Positions 17,962 through 27,217 of a DNA stretch of 64,000 nucleotides are shown piece by piece. Position 1 is the first letter of the stretch, and each line of letters opens with the position of its first letter. Made by a program: the position numbers and the translations under genes. The notes under the pieces are model-generated. The model ran no database searches. It was not told the DNA's origin and saw nothing but the letters and a program-made list of their open reading frames with translations. Source of the stretch: Rhodospirillaceae bacterium (GTDB lineage Bacteria; Pseudomonadota; Alphaproteobacteria; Rhodospirillales; Rhodospirillaceae); assembly GCA_947476695.1 (NCBI GenBank), contig CANJRD010000008.1, positions 92,620-156,619 on the forward strand, written 5' to 3'.

Positions 17962-19297
17962 CCGCCCAGCCGGCACGCGCGAGTGTTTCGCGATAGGCTT
18001 TCAGCCCGATCGCCAGCAGCACGACGCCGGGCACGCCGGTGATCAAGCTGGTGACGAGCAGCGAACTTCCGACCGCCGCCTTGTCCGCGAACACGAAGTC
18101 GGTGACAAAGCCGACGGCGAAGGGCCCAACGCCCGCGGACAACAGCCCGATCATCACGATGTAGCTGGCGGTGATGATGCCGCGCATCTCGTTCGGAACC
18201 ATCTCGGCCACGGCCGACAGACCCAGCACGGACGGCGCGTTCACGAAGCATCCGGTGAGGATGTAGCCCACCAGCGCGGCTTCCGGCGTCGGCATCAGCG
18301 GCGACACGGTGCAGCCGATGACACAGCCTGCCGAACCGATCATGCAGGCGCGCATGGTGCCGTCGGTATAACCCCGATCCTTCAGCCAGGTCGCGAACCA
18401 GCCGGAGGCGAGCGCGCTGAAGATACCTGCGGCGATGCTGTAGAGGCCGTAAGTGGTCGAGAAGCGCGGCGGCTCCCAGCCGTGAATGCGCAGGAAATAG
18501 GTCGGCATCCAATTGATGTAGGCGTAGATGCTCATGAGGATGAGCGCGATGCCGAAGTGATGGCAGAACAGCGTCAGCTTGTTAGCGGCGACGAAGGCGC
18601 GGATATCCGCGCCGGAGGCCCGCGCCGTCCGGGTCGCGACCTCGCGCCGCGCCGGCTCGCGCACCGTCAGCAGGAACAACAGCGCCGGAATCAGTCCCGG
18701 CACGCCCACCACCACGAACATCGCCTGCCAGGGCTTGAGATGGCCGAAGATCGGCAGATCGAGCCCGCCATTCTTGGTCAGCCAGCCCAGCAGAAGTCCG
18801 CCGAGCAGATAGGTGATGCCGGTGCCGCAGGCCGTGCCCATGACATAGACACCGAACGCGCGGCTACGCGTGCGCGGCGGGAAGTAATCGCCGATCAGCG
18901 AGGTGGCGCAGGGGTTCAACGCCCCCTCGCCCATGCCGACAGCCATGCGCGCCAGGAACAGAAGACTGAAACTGCGGGCGGTACCGCAGAGCGCCGTGGC
19001 CACGCTCCAGACGGTCATCCCGATCGCGAGCAGACGTTTGCGGTTCCAGCGGTCGGTCAACAGCCCGAGGGGCAAACCGAAGAGGGTGTAGAACAGCGCG
19101 AAGGCGAGGCCCTGCAGCAGGCCCGTCTGGCTGTCGCTGATGCCGAACTCCGCCTGGATCGCCGGCGTGAGCATGGCCACGATGATCCGGTCGATGAAGG
19201 CGAACGTGTACGCAATGAAGATGATGACGACGACGTACCAGGCATAGGGCGCGGGCGGAAAGCCCGTGTCGCTCTCGCGTGATGTCCTGTCGGTCAT
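17948..19297 (-). CDS. MFS transporter, spinster-like
   Basis: 449 residues from the ATG at 19297, which has GGGGG 8 bases upstream; a GTG at 19312 is less likely. About 12 hydrophobic helices, and the loop 2-3 motif GLLTDRWNRKRLL of the major facilitator superfamily. The pattern 'AYTFAFIDRIIV...LLQGLAFALFY' resembles spinster/UhpC-like members that include sphingolipid and hexuronate carriers. The substrate is unknown. Confidence 0.85.
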   Translation of the reverse strand: MTDRTSRESDTGFPPAPYAWYVVVIIFIAYTFAFIDRIIVAMLTPAIQAEFGISDSQTGLLQGLAFALFYTLFGLPLGLLTDRWNRKRLLAIGMTVWSVATALCGTARSFSLLFLARMAVGMGEGALNPCATSLIGDYFPPRTRSRAFGVYVMGTACGTGITYLLGGLLLGWLTKNGGLDLPIFGHLKPWQAMFVVVGVPGLIPALLFLLTVREPARREVATRTARASGADIRAFVAANKLTLFCHHFGIALILMSIYAYINWMPTYFLRIHGWEPPRFSTTYGLYSIAAGIFSALASGWFATWLKDRGYTDGTMRACMIGSAGCVIGCTVSPLMPTPEAALVGYILTGCFVNAPSVLGLSAVAEMVPNEMRGIITASYIVMIGLLSAGVGPFAVGFVTDFVFADKAAVGSSLLVTSLITGVPGVVLLAIGLKAYRETLARAGWAATGT

Positions 19298-19388
19298 CGG
19301 CCGTGCCCCCACCGCGTGAGGGCACTCTAGCCGAGTTTCAGCCGTGAGCCATATCGCTCACGGGCTGTGTTCGGTACGCGACCGGCCT

Positions 19389-20744
19389 CTAGTGACCGTT
19401 GGCGGCCTTAGGCTGGCCGGCTTGCGCCGCATTCGCACTGGTCCCGCGTCCGATGCCCAAGTACGTGAAGCCCGCAGCCGTCATGTCCGCCGGCGAGTAG
19501 ACGTTACGCAGATCGACCAGCACCGGCGCTTTCAGCAAGGACTTCGCGCGGTCCAGATCGAGGGTGCGGAACTGGTTCCACTCGGTCACGAGGGCGATGC
19601 AGCTGGCGTCCTTCATGGTGTCGTAGGCGTCGGTGCAGAACGTGACGTCCGACAGCATCTTTTTGGCTTCGTGCATGCCTTCCGGATCGTAAGCCCGGAT
19701 CTTCGCGCCGGCCTTCTGCAGGGCCGGAATGATCGCGAGGCTCGGCGAGTCACGCATGTCGTCGGTGTTCGGCTTGAAGGTCAGGCCAAGCACGGAGATG
19801 GTCTTGCCGGCGACGCTGCCGCCACAGGCCGCGATGATCTTGTCGGCCATCTTGGCCTTGCGCTTGTCGTTGACGTCCACGACCGTTTCGATGATGCGCA
19901 GCGGCGCGCCGTAATCCTGCGCGGTCTTGACCAGCGCCAGCGTGTCTTTCGGGAAGCAGGAGCCGCCGTAACCCGGACCCGGGTGCAGGAACTTCTTGCC
20001 GATGCGGCCGTCCAGCCCGATGCCGCGCGCGACGTCGTGCACGTCCGCGCCGACCTTTTCGCAGAGGTCCGCGATCTCGTTGATGAAGGTGATCTTCGCC
20101 GCCAGGAACGTGTTGGCCGCGTACTTGATCAGCTCGGACGTTTCGAGCGAGGTGAACAGGATCGGCGTCTCGATCAGGTACAGCACGCGATACAGCTGAC
20201 GCATGACCTTCTGCGCGCGCTCGGTCTCGGCGCCGATGACGACGCGGTCGGGGCGCATGAAGTCGTTGATGGCCGAGCCTTCGCGCAGGAACTCGGGGTT
20301 CGACACCACGTCGAATTCCAGTTCCGGGCGCACTTTCTTGATGATGCGTTCGACTTCGCGGCCCGTGCCGACCGGAACCGTCGACTTGGTGACGACGCAG
20401 GCATAGCCTTCGAGCGCGCGGCCGATTTCCTCCGCAGCGCCGTACACATACGACAGGTCGGCGTGGCCGTCGCCGCGGCGGCTCGGCGTCCCGACGGCGA
20501 TGAACACGGCGTCCACGCCCTTCACGGCTTCCTTCAAATCGGTGGTGAACGTGAGGCGTCCCGCCTCGGCGTTGTTGCGCACCAGATCTTCGAGGCCCGG
20601 TTCATAGATCGGGATTTCGCCTTTCTTCAGGCGCTCGATCTTGCCCGCATCCTTGTCGACGCAAACGACGTTGACGCCGAACTCGGAGAAACAGGCGCCG
20701 GACACAAGCCCGACGTAACCGGTACCGATCATTGCAATGCGCAT
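19389..20744 (-). CDS. ugd: UDP-glucose 6-dehydrogenase
   Basis: 451 residues. NAD motif GTGYVG at 7-12, STVPVGTG at 121-128, and the catalytic Cys at 263 in GGSCFPKD. It oxidises UDP-glucose to UDP-glucuronate with two NAD. It follows galU in the same orientation after a 55-base gap, giving a two-step glucose-1-phosphate to UDP-glucuronate unit for exopolysaccharide or lipid A decoration. The C-terminus has a short Ala/Gln tail. Confidence 0.95.
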   Translation of the reverse strand: MRIAMIGTGYVGLVSGACFSEFGVNVVCVDKDAGKIERLKKGEIPIYEPGLEDLVRNNAEAGRLTFTTDLKEAVKGVDAVFIAVGTPSRRGDGHADLSYVYGAAEEIGRALEGYACVVTKSTVPVGTGREVERIIKKVRPELEFDVVSNPEFLREGSAINDFMRPDRVVIGAETERAQKVMRQLYRVLYLIETPILFTSLETSELIKYAANTFLAAKITFINEIADLCEKVGADVHDVARGIGLDGRIGKKFLHPGPGYGGSCFPKDTLALVKTAQDYGAPLRIIETVVDVNDKRKAKMADKIIAACGGSVAGKTISVLGLTFKPNTDDMRDSPSLAIIPALQKAGAKIRAYDPEGMHEAKKMLSDVTFCTDAYDTMKDASCIALVTEWNQFRTLDLDRAKSLLKAPVLVDLRNVYSPADMTAAGFTYLGIGRGTSANAAQAGQPKAANGH

Positions 20745-20799
20745 TGGGAACTCACTCCTAAAATCAAATCGCCGTTAAGGCACGCCCCCGCGCCGTCGT

Positions 20800-21675
20800 T
20801 TAATTCTTCAAAAGCTTTTCGAGCAGCGGCCGCAGGCGCGGTCCCATCTCGGGATGCGCGAGGCCGAAGGCCACGTTCGCCTCGACGAAACCAACGCGCG
20901 TGCCGCAGTCATAGCGCTTCCCCTCGAAGCGATAACCGTGGAACGGCACGCGACCGATGGTCCGGCTCAGCGCGTCGGTCAACTGGATCTCATTGCCCGC
21001 GCCGCGCGTCTGCTTGTCGAGTTCTTCGAAGACGATTGGATCGAGGATGTAGCGGCCGATGATGGCCAGCGTTGACGGCGCCTTTTCGGGTGCCGGCTTT
21101 TCGATCAGGCCCTTGGCCTTGGCGAGGCGGCCTTCTTCGCTGGTCACATCCAGCACGCCGTAACGGTTGGTCTGATCGCGCGGCACGTCCTCGACGGCGA
21201 CCACGTGGCCGCCAACCTTGGCATGCGCGTCGATGAGTTGCTTCAGGCAGGGCACGTCCGACAGGACCATGTCGTCCGGCAGCATGACCGCGAACGGTTC
21301 GTTGCCGACGATCTCCTTGGCGCACCACACCGCATGGCCGAGCCCGAGCGGATCGCCCTGGATCACCGTGTGCAGCTTGCCCGCCGGCAGATTGATATCG
21401 CGGATCAACTTAAGCTCGGCCGTCTTGCCCTTTTCGGACAGAAGATGCTCGAGCTGCGCCTGCGGCTGGAACTGGTACGCGATGGCTTCCTTGCCCATCG
21501 CGGAAACGAAAATGAATTCCTCGATCCCCGCGGCGCGCGCTTCTTCGATCGCGTACTGGACCACCGGCTTGTCGATCACCGGGATCATTTCCTTGGGGAT
21601 GACCTTGGTCGCGGGCAGAAACCGCGTGCCCAGCCCCGCCACCGGCAGAACCGCTTTCCGCACACGTTGAGCCAT
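20800..21675 (-). CDS. galU: UTP-glucose-1-phosphate uridylyltransferase
   Basis: 291 residues, normal length. The nucleotide-binding start VLPVAGLGTRFLPATK and the IDKPVVQYAIEEA segment are diagnostic; the catalytic Lys of the EKP motif lies in LIEKPAPE. It makes UDP-glucose from UTP and glucose-1-phosphate. It is the first gene of the galU-ugd pair. Confidence 0.95.
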   Translation of the reverse strand: MAQRVRKAVLPVAGLGTRFLPATKVIPKEMIPVIDKPVVQYAIEEARAAGIEEFIFVSAMGKEAIAYQFQPQAQLEHLLSEKGKTAELKLIRDINLPAGKLHTVIQGDPLGLGHAVWCAKEIVGNEPFAVMLPDDMVLSDVPCLKQLIDAHAKVGGHVVAVEDVPRDQTNRYGVLDVTSEEGRLAKAKGLIEKPAPEKAPSTLAIIGRYILDPIVFEELDKQTRGAGNEIQLTDALSRTIGRVPFHGYRFEGKRYDCGTRVGFVEANVAFGLAHPEMGPRLRPLLEKLLKN

Positions 21676-21835
21676 CTCTCATTCCTTGCCGACCGCGATG
21701 AGACGCCATGCGGCGCCAGCCCCGGGAACACCCAAAGGCGCGGCAAGTCTTGCCACGCCGGACCCTACGTTGCAACCGCGAGAGGAACGGCGCGTAAGCG
21801 CCTTAGTTGCGCAAAGCCGGGACTAAATTCGCCCC

Positions 21836-22561
21836 CTAGCCGACGCGCTTCAAAAGATAATCTTTCGCGGCGTTGACCTTGGCCGCCAGGTAATCCGACC
21901 CGCCCCGATCGGGGTGCAGCTGGCCCATCAGGCGGCGATGCGACGCCTTGATATCGGCTTCCGACGCCCCGGGCTGAAGGCCCAGGATGCGCAGAGCTTC
22001 GGCTTGATCCATGCCGAGCGTGGACGGTGGCGCACCGGGCTGCGGGCCGGTCTCGCGCCAGTCCGGCCAGCGGCGATCAAGGTAAGCTTCCAGCAGGTTG
22101 CGAGAGTCCGCATCGCCGCCGACTTCGGCATGAAGGTCACGCAGTTCTTCGTGACTGAGGTTCCCCAACGCACGGCCCTTGAACCGCCCGTGCAACACTT
22201 CACCGTCGAGTGTTCCGCTGGCGTGATCGAGTTTCATTCGCAGGAAAGCGCTGGAGACATCCGAACCGTCCGGGCTTTGGCCGGCGCCGCGCCCAAACGT
22301 GGCGCCGCCGAACATCCCGCCGAAATGGCGCATGGTCTGGACGAAGCCGAAGACGCGCGTGACCCAGGCCATTAGGGCCACGACCATGCCCATCGCCGCG
22401 CCGAGCTTGCCGGTGACGGCGAGCATGACCACCACCATCAGCCCGAGCAGAAGGCCCGTCCATTTCAGCGAGCCCTTGAGCTGCTTCACGTTGGCGTCGC
22501 CGTACCACTTGAGCAGCAGGATCACCGCGCCGACGGCAATGAGACCAAGGATCAACGGCAT
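21836..22561 (-). CDS. Membrane-anchored DnaJ-domain protein
   Basis: 241 residues. Three hydrophobic segments (about 1-20, 34-50 and 53-72) are followed by a soluble stretch and a C-terminal J domain (about 184-241) with HPD at 216-218. It resembles alphaproteobacterial relatives of the mitochondrial Tim14/Pam18 co-chaperone, with the J domain at the C-terminus. It should stimulate a cytoplasmic Hsp70 at the membrane. It is the last gene of the mipZ-VWA-dnaJ run, 3 bases after the VWA stop. Confidence 0.85.
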   Translation of the reverse strand: MPLILGLIAVGAVILLLKWYGDANVKQLKGSLKWTGLLLGLMVVVMLAVTGKLGAAMGMVVALMAWVTRVFGFVQTMRHFGGMFGGATFGRGAGQSPDGSDVSSAFLRMKLDHASGTLDGEVLHGRFKGRALGNLSHEELRDLHAEVGGDADSRNLLEAYLDRRWPDWRETGPQPGAPPSTLGMDQAEALRILGLQPGASEADIKASHRRLMGQLHPDRGGSDYLAAKVNAAKDYLLKRVG

Positions 22562-22564
22562 GGG

Positions 22565-23272
22565 TCAGGACTTATCCAAACGCTGGGTGAGAAGCAGCGC
22601 AGCGCCGCCGGTGCGTGTGCCGTAATGCGTCAGCGCCTTGCGGCCCCCGGCGGCGAAAACCGCGACGGCGGTCAGCAGATCCCGCAGCTCGCGCGCGCTG
22701 TTGGCGTTGAAGGGGCAATACGCACCCTTGGTCAGCGTGGCGATGCGGCGGAACGTTGCGCCCGCCGGCTCACCGCCGCCTTCGTGGAAGATGAACGCCG
22801 GCACACCGCGCAGCGCCAGTTCGCCGGCAGCGGCGATGAGCGCATCGGACTCTTCCTCCAAAGCGTCGCCGATGAATACCAGCGCGTTGACCTTGCCGCG
22901 CCGCGCCTCTTCCGCCGTGTGACGGAGCACCCGCAAAATCTGCGTCTGGCCACCGAGCACGCTGACGCTCTGCATCAGTTTCACGACGGCGGCGGCATCC
23001 ACCAGCCAGGGACTGGCGCCGAATTCCATCGCGCCACGGTAATAGGCCAGCTGGACATCCAGCGCGCCAACGGTCGCGGCCTCGCGGAACATGTCGGATT
23101 GGATCGCCATCGCCTGCGCCCAGCTCGGCCCACGGCTGGCGGTCGCGTCCATCGCGAACACCAGCTTGCCGCGCGCGCCCGTCGATACAGCCGGCGTCGC
23201 GGCGACCTTGTTCAGGAAGGCCGCCACCGATCCGCTGGTTTTTACGACGGGGGTCTTATCCGCCGGTGCCAT
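22565..23272 (-). CDS. VWA-domain protein in the mipZ operon
   Basis: 235 residues folding as one von Willebrand factor A domain. The MIDAS-type DxTxS is at 42-46 (DATAS); LVFIGDALEE supplies the later acidic loop. There is no signal peptide or membrane helix, so it is cytoplasmic. It overlaps the end of mipZ by 17 bases and is followed by the DnaJ gene, a tight co-translation arrangement. Function is unknown; a scaffold or metal-dependent binding role is likely. Confidence 0.8.
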   Translation of the reverse strand: MAPADKTPVVKTSGSVAAFLNKVAATPAVSTGARGKLVFAMDATASRGPSWAQAMAIQSDMFREAATVGALDVQLAYYRGAMEFGASPWLVDAAAVVKLMQSVSVLGGQTQILRVLRHTAEEARRGKVNALVFIGDALEEESDALIAAAGELALRGVPAFIFHEGGGEPAGATFRRIATLTKGAYCPFNANSARELRDLLTAVAVFAAGGRKALTHYGTRTGGAALLLTQRLDKS

Positions 23273-24065
23273 CGCGCAAGCTCAATTGCGGAGCATCGAG
23301 ATCGAGGGCCGAAAGAAGCGCGCGCAGTTCCTGTCGCGCCGCGACATGCGACACGGCGAGGCGATCTGTCGCCGACAGCGCGGCGATATCGTCGACCGTC
23401 AGGCCGTCGAGGAACAGTTCGCGGAAGATGACGCGTTCCGCGATCCCATCCGCGACGCGGAACCCGATGCGCTTGGCGAGTTCGTCGAGCAACTTGGCGA
23501 CCAGACGCTTGTTGCGCGCGTCGAGGTGGCCCACGCGATTGCGCAACACGATCCAATCGACTTTGCCGCCGTCGCGGCGCGCCCGCATCTGTTTGGCCTT
23601 CCAAACGCGTTCGGCGTAATGGCTGGGACGGTTGATCGCGCGCTTCACTGGATCGACGTCGGCGATGACGTCCAGGTCGATCAGGCTGTCGTTCAGCGGC
23701 GTGACGATCACGTCGGCGTAGGAATGCCCCGTCAACGCAAGCTCGGTGTCGGCGCCGGGGGTGTCGATTACGATGACGTCGCAGCCGTTGGCATGATCGA
23801 GCGCCTTCACAAGTTCCGCCTCGCCCGCACCGGCGACATCCGTCGGCAGGACGGCCGCGTGCATCGGGTGCGCGAGGCTGGTCTTGGTGCGCTCGGCGTA
23901 GCGGCGCCGGTTGGTGACATAGCGCGTCATCGTGCCTTGCGTCGCGTCGAGATCGATGGTCGCTACCTTCAGGCCGCGATTGAGCAGCGCGATGGTCACG
24001 TGCATCGACAGGGTGGACTTACCGGTGCCGCCCTTGGCGTTACCGAAAACGATCGTGTGAGTCAT
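23256..24065 (-). CDS. mipZ: Division-plane positioning ATPase MipZ
   Basis: 269 residues. It is a ParA/MinD-type ATPase with a deviant Walker A KGGTGKS at 11-17, IDTPG in switch II, and the MipZ-specific blocks TPLNDSLIDLDV, VDWIVLRNR and ARQELRALL. In alphaproteobacteria MipZ forms a gradient from the ParB-parS pole and inhibits FtsZ near the poles, placing the division site at midcell. It leads the operon with the VWA and DnaJ genes. Confidence 0.92.
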   Translation of the reverse strand: MTHTIVFGNAKGGTGKSTLSMHVTIALLNRGLKVATIDLDATQGTMTRYVTNRRRYAERTKTSLAHPMHAAVLPTDVAGAGEAELVKALDHANGCDVIVIDTPGADTELALTGHSYADVIVTPLNDSLIDLDVIADVDPVKRAINRPSHYAERVWKAKQMRARRDGGKVDWIVLRNRVGHLDARNKRLVAKLLDELAKRIGFRVADGIAERVIFRELFLDGLTVDDIAALSATDRLAVSHVAARQELRALLSALDLDAPQLSLRDGTGG

Positions 24066-24184
24066 GGCGCGAACATAGGCCTGCGCGGACTCCGACGCAA
24101 TTCAGCCGCAAGCTCAGGCGCGAACTTGACCGTCCGCGTCGTCCCCCGCAGACTCAGCGACCATTCCGGATTGTGCGGGGAACG

Positions 24185-25279
24185 ATGGAAACTGCCGATT
24201 GCGTCGTTGTCGGCGCGGGTGTCGTGGGCCTCGCGGTCGCGCGTGCCATGGCGCGCAAAGGGCGCGAAGTGCTGATCCTCGAAGCCGAGGACGCCTTCGG
24301 CACGGTCACCAGCGCGCGCAACAGCGAGGTCATTCACGCGGGCATCCACTATCCGCCGAACAGCCTGAAGGAGCGGCTCTGCATTCAGGGCCGCGACATG
24401 ATTTATTCGTTCTGCGATGCCTATGGCGTCACCTACAAGCGCACCACCAAGCTGGTCTTTGCCACCGACGCCGAAGTCGACGCCCTGAAGAAGCTTCAGG
24501 CGCACGCCGCTCGGGCCGGGGTTTACATGACCTGGCTGACGGGGGAGGACGCCAAACGGCTGGAACCGAACCTGCGTTGCGCCGCCGCGCTGCATTCGCC
24601 GCTGACGGGCATCATCGACAGCCACGGCTTCATGCTGGCGATCCTGGGCGATGCCGAGGCCCATGGCGCGGTTCTGGCCGTGAAGGCGCCCGTGCTGCGC
24701 GGCCAGGCCGCCGAGGACGGCGTGGTGCTGGAGGTCGGCGGCGATGCCGCCATGACCCTGACGGCCCGCACGGTCATCAACTGCGCCGGTCTGGGGGCCC
24801 AGGGCCTCAGCAAGGCCATCGCGGGCGTGAAGGCCCCCGCCATCCCGCCCCTGCACTACGCCAAGGGCAACTACTTCTACCTGTCGGGGAAGGTGCCCTT
24901 CACCCGCCTGATCTATCCCATGCCTGGCCCAGCCAGCCTGGGCACGCATTACACCCGCGACCTGGCCGGCCAGGGCCGCTTCGGACCCGATATCGAATGG
25001 GTCCCGGACATTAACTACGAGGTCGATGAGGGCCGGGAGCCGGAGTTCTACGCCGCCATCCGAAAGTATTGGCCGGACCTGCCCGAGGGGGCGCTGCGGC
25101 CGGGTTATGCGGGCATCCGCCCCAAAATCCACGCCCAGGGCACCCCCCTGGCCGACTTCGCCATCCACGGCCCGGCCGAGACTGGCGTTAACGGTTTCCT
25201 GGCGCTCTACGGCATAGAATCGCCGGGGCTCACCTCGAGCCTCGCCATTGCCGAAACTGTTGCAGCCCAGGTGCCGTGA
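24185..25279 (+). CDS. FAD-dependent oxidoreductase, LhgO/L-2-hydroxyglutarate oxidase-like
   Basis: 364 residues from the ATG at 24185 with GGGGAACG before it; a GTG at 24173 is the alternative. The FAD dinucleotide fold GAGVVGLAVARA is at the start, followed by SARNSEVIHAGIHYPPNSLK, which is typical of the L-2-hydroxyglutarate dehydrogenase/oxidase group of the DAO family. It would oxidise L-2-hydroxyglutarate or a similar 2-hydroxyacid. The stop codon overlaps the GTG start of the next gene, so the two are translationally coupled. Confidence 0.87.
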   Translation: METADCVVVGAGVVGLAVARAMARKGREVLILEAEDAFGTVTSARNSEVIHAGIHYPPNSLKERLCIQGRDMIYSFCDAYGVTYKRTTKLVFATDAEVDALKKLQAHAARAGVYMTWLTGEDAKRLEPNLRCAAALHSPLTGIIDSHGFMLAILGDAEAHGAVLAVKAPVLRGQAAEDGVVLEVGGDAAMTLTARTVINCAGLGAQGLSKAIAGVKAPAIPPLHYAKGNYFYLSGKVPFTRLIYPMPGPASLGTHYTRDLAGQGRFGPDIEWVPDINYEVDEGREPEFYAAIRKYWPDLPEGALRPGYAGIRPKIHAQGTPLADFAIHGPAETGVNGFLALYGIESPGLTSSLAIAETVAAQVP

Positions 25280-26580
25280 CCCCTCACCGCCCAAGCCTTC
25301 GCCCCGCCCTGCTGACCGTCGCGCTCGTCGCGATGCTGAGCGCGCCTCTGTTTTCGGGCAGCGCCTTGGCGCAGCCGCGCGAACTCGGCCCCCCGGCGGG
25401 CACGGATCTGGAAGGCACCGAGACCGAGCCGGTCGAGCAGTCGCAAAAGGCGGTCGACGCGCCAGTCATCCCGCGCGGCGGCATGCCGAGCGTCACCGCG
25501 CCGAAGGTTCCGGGCGCCGCGGGGGCCAAATCCGGCGAACAGAACAGCCGGACCGGCACCCGCGCCTCCGACCTGGGCCGCGGCGGCAATATCTCCGATC
25601 TGGAAATTCCGCTCGATATCCCCATCACCCAGATCCCGAACTATCGCGCGATGATGCGCGACATGGTACAGGAACTGTCGCGCTATGCCCGCGGCCGCAA
25701 TCCGAAATTCGTCGTGCTCGCCCGTCCCGGCTTCGACCTGCTGACCTGGAGCACGCGCGAATACGATCTCGCCGAACTTCAGCGCGATCCGACCAAGGTC
25801 GTACCGCTGGAGACCATCCGGCAGATCAACACGCCGATGACACGCTATGCCCAGGCGTTGGATGGCTTCGTGCTCAACGGCCACTTCTGCTCGCCGCTGC
25901 GCGTGCCACACGTCGATCTTGAAGCGGCCCGCAATGAAGGCCTGCGCGCGCTGTCATTCGACAAGTGCCCCGACGAGAGCGCCGTTCGCAGCGCGCTTCA
26001 GAACGCGGCGCGGACCGGGATCATCACTTATGCGACGACCGACGGCACGTTCGGATCGCTGCCGCGTAACCGGCCTTTCCCCGAAAACCCCGCCAACGTG
26101 GAAGCCATCGCGCAGGCGCGCAACATGATGGCGATGTTGTCGGCCAAGGCGTTCGGATCGCGCGACGAGTGGCTCGCCGCTTTGCAAGCCAACAACTATG
26201 ACGTCCTGGTCGTCGATCCGTTCGACCGCAAGGACCGCGCGCTCACTAAAGATGAACTGCACGCGTTGAAGTTCAAGCAGATCGGCGCACGCCGATTGGT
26301 GCTGGCAACCCTCGACGTCGGCTATGCCAACGATACGAAATTCTATTGGCAGCCCGATTGGCAGATCGGCACGCCGAGCTGGATCGTCGGCGCCAATCCG
26401 GACGCACCGAGCCAATATGCGACTGAATTTTGGAACCCCGCCTGGAAGGCCATCGTCGGCAAATATCTCGCCGGCCTGATGGACCTGGGGTTCGACGGTG
26501 TCGTGCTGGACGGGGTCGAGGCTTATCGTCGCTGGGAAGCGAAGACGCCGATCGCGGTCACGCGTCTCGACACCAATTAG
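25276..26580 (+). CDS. Secreted TM1410/MJ1477-type putative glycoside hydrolase
   Basis: 434 residues. It starts at a GTG overlapping the previous TGA. A signal peptide (about 1-33) ends in a LAQ region, then a low-complexity linker. The globular part shows NPKFVVLARPGFD, YDVLVVDPFDR, a YWQPDW segment and LDLGFDGVVLDGVEAY. These acidic loops in an (alpha/beta)8 barrel fit the TM1410/GH114-like clan. It is probably exported and acts on an unidentified polysaccharide. Coupling to the oxidoreductase is unexplained. Confidence 0.75.
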   Translation: MTPHRPSLRPALLTVALVAMLSAPLFSGSALAQPRELGPPAGTDLEGTETEPVEQSQKAVDAPVIPRGGMPSVTAPKVPGAAGAKSGEQNSRTGTRASDLGRGGNISDLEIPLDIPITQIPNYRAMMRDMVQELSRYARGRNPKFVVLARPGFDLLTWSTREYDLAELQRDPTKVVPLETIRQINTPMTRYAQALDGFVLNGHFCSPLRVPHVDLEAARNEGLRALSFDKCPDESAVRSALQNAARTGIITYATTDGTFGSLPRNRPFPENPANVEAIAQARNMMAMLSAKAFGSRDEWLAALQANNYDVLVVDPFDRKDRALTKDELHALKFKQIGARRLVLATLDVGYANDTKFYWQPDWQIGTPSWIVGANPDAPSQYATEFWNPAWKAIVGKYLAGLMDLGFDGVVLDGVEAYRRWEAKTPIAVTRLDTN

Positions 26581-26629
26581 GCCGTTCAAGAATTAGAATG
26601 GTTCGAGATTCGGCCGGGCCGCGGGAGCT

Positions 26630-27160
26630 TTAAGCCCCTGGCGCCGTGCCCGTCACTTTCTTGATGACCAGGCCAAGACCACCCACGAGCTTGGACCCGA
26701 TCGGTCCACCGTCGCCGGCCATCTTCTGCGTCACGACGAGACGCATCGCCTCGTTGTGCACCTTGACGACTTCAAGTTCAGGATCGGTGACGCCGCGCGC
26801 GCCCGCCACCGGGAACACGTGATCTTCGATGTAATGGCACAGCTGCGTGGCGATGGCCGTGAGCAGCGGATACCCGAAGCTGGCACCCTGACCCGCGACC
26901 GACTGCGCGATCGCATGGATCTCTTCGATCTGCATCGGGCGGCTTTCGGGATCGTTCGCCGCTTCCTCGTACCGCTTCTGCAAGCGGGCCAGCTCTTGAT
27001 TGACGCTGATGAAATAATCGCCGGCGCTGGCCTGAATGACTTTCTCGGCCGAATCGATCATGCGCGCGTCGAGATTCATGCTCACGCCCGCCATCTTCTG
27101 CTTCTGATGCAGATTGCTTGGCGGCTGGATGAATTTCACGACGGTCTTCGTTTCGGACAT
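26630..27160 (-). CDS. Conserved hypothetical protein
   Basis: 176 residues from the ATG at 27160 with AGGA 6 bases upstream. It is soluble, mostly helical and has no signal peptide. Recognisable segments are a helix with QELARLQKRYEEAANDP and a His-containing helix ATQLCHYIEDHVFP, which faintly suggests a four-helix or HPt-like bundle. I do not know the family. It lies between convergent and co-directional genes and has its own promoter region. Confidence 0.65.
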   Translation of the reverse strand: MSETKTVVKFIQPPSNLHQKQKMAGVSMNLDARMIDSAEKVIQASAGDYFISVNQELARLQKRYEEAANDPESRPMQIEEIHAIAQSVAGQGASFGYPLLTAIATQLCHYIEDHVFPVAGARGVTDPELEVVKVHNEAMRLVVTQKMAGDGGPIGSKLVGGLGLVIKKVTGTAPGA

Positions 27161-27217
27161 CACGGTTCCTCGACCTGATTTCGAGTGTAGCCGGGAGGGG
27201 GCCGCTGTGTGAAGCGC

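Noticed and set aside
19344..21062. 572-codon plus-strand frame opposite ugd and galU
   Set aside because: Runs across two well-supported genes and an intergenic gap; composition is typical of an antisense shadow.
24062..25294. Open frame of 410 codons on the minus strand opposite the LhgO-like gene
   Set aside because: It mirrors the real plus-strand gene, has no family motifs and starts inside the next gene's region. GC-rich DNA gives such shadows.
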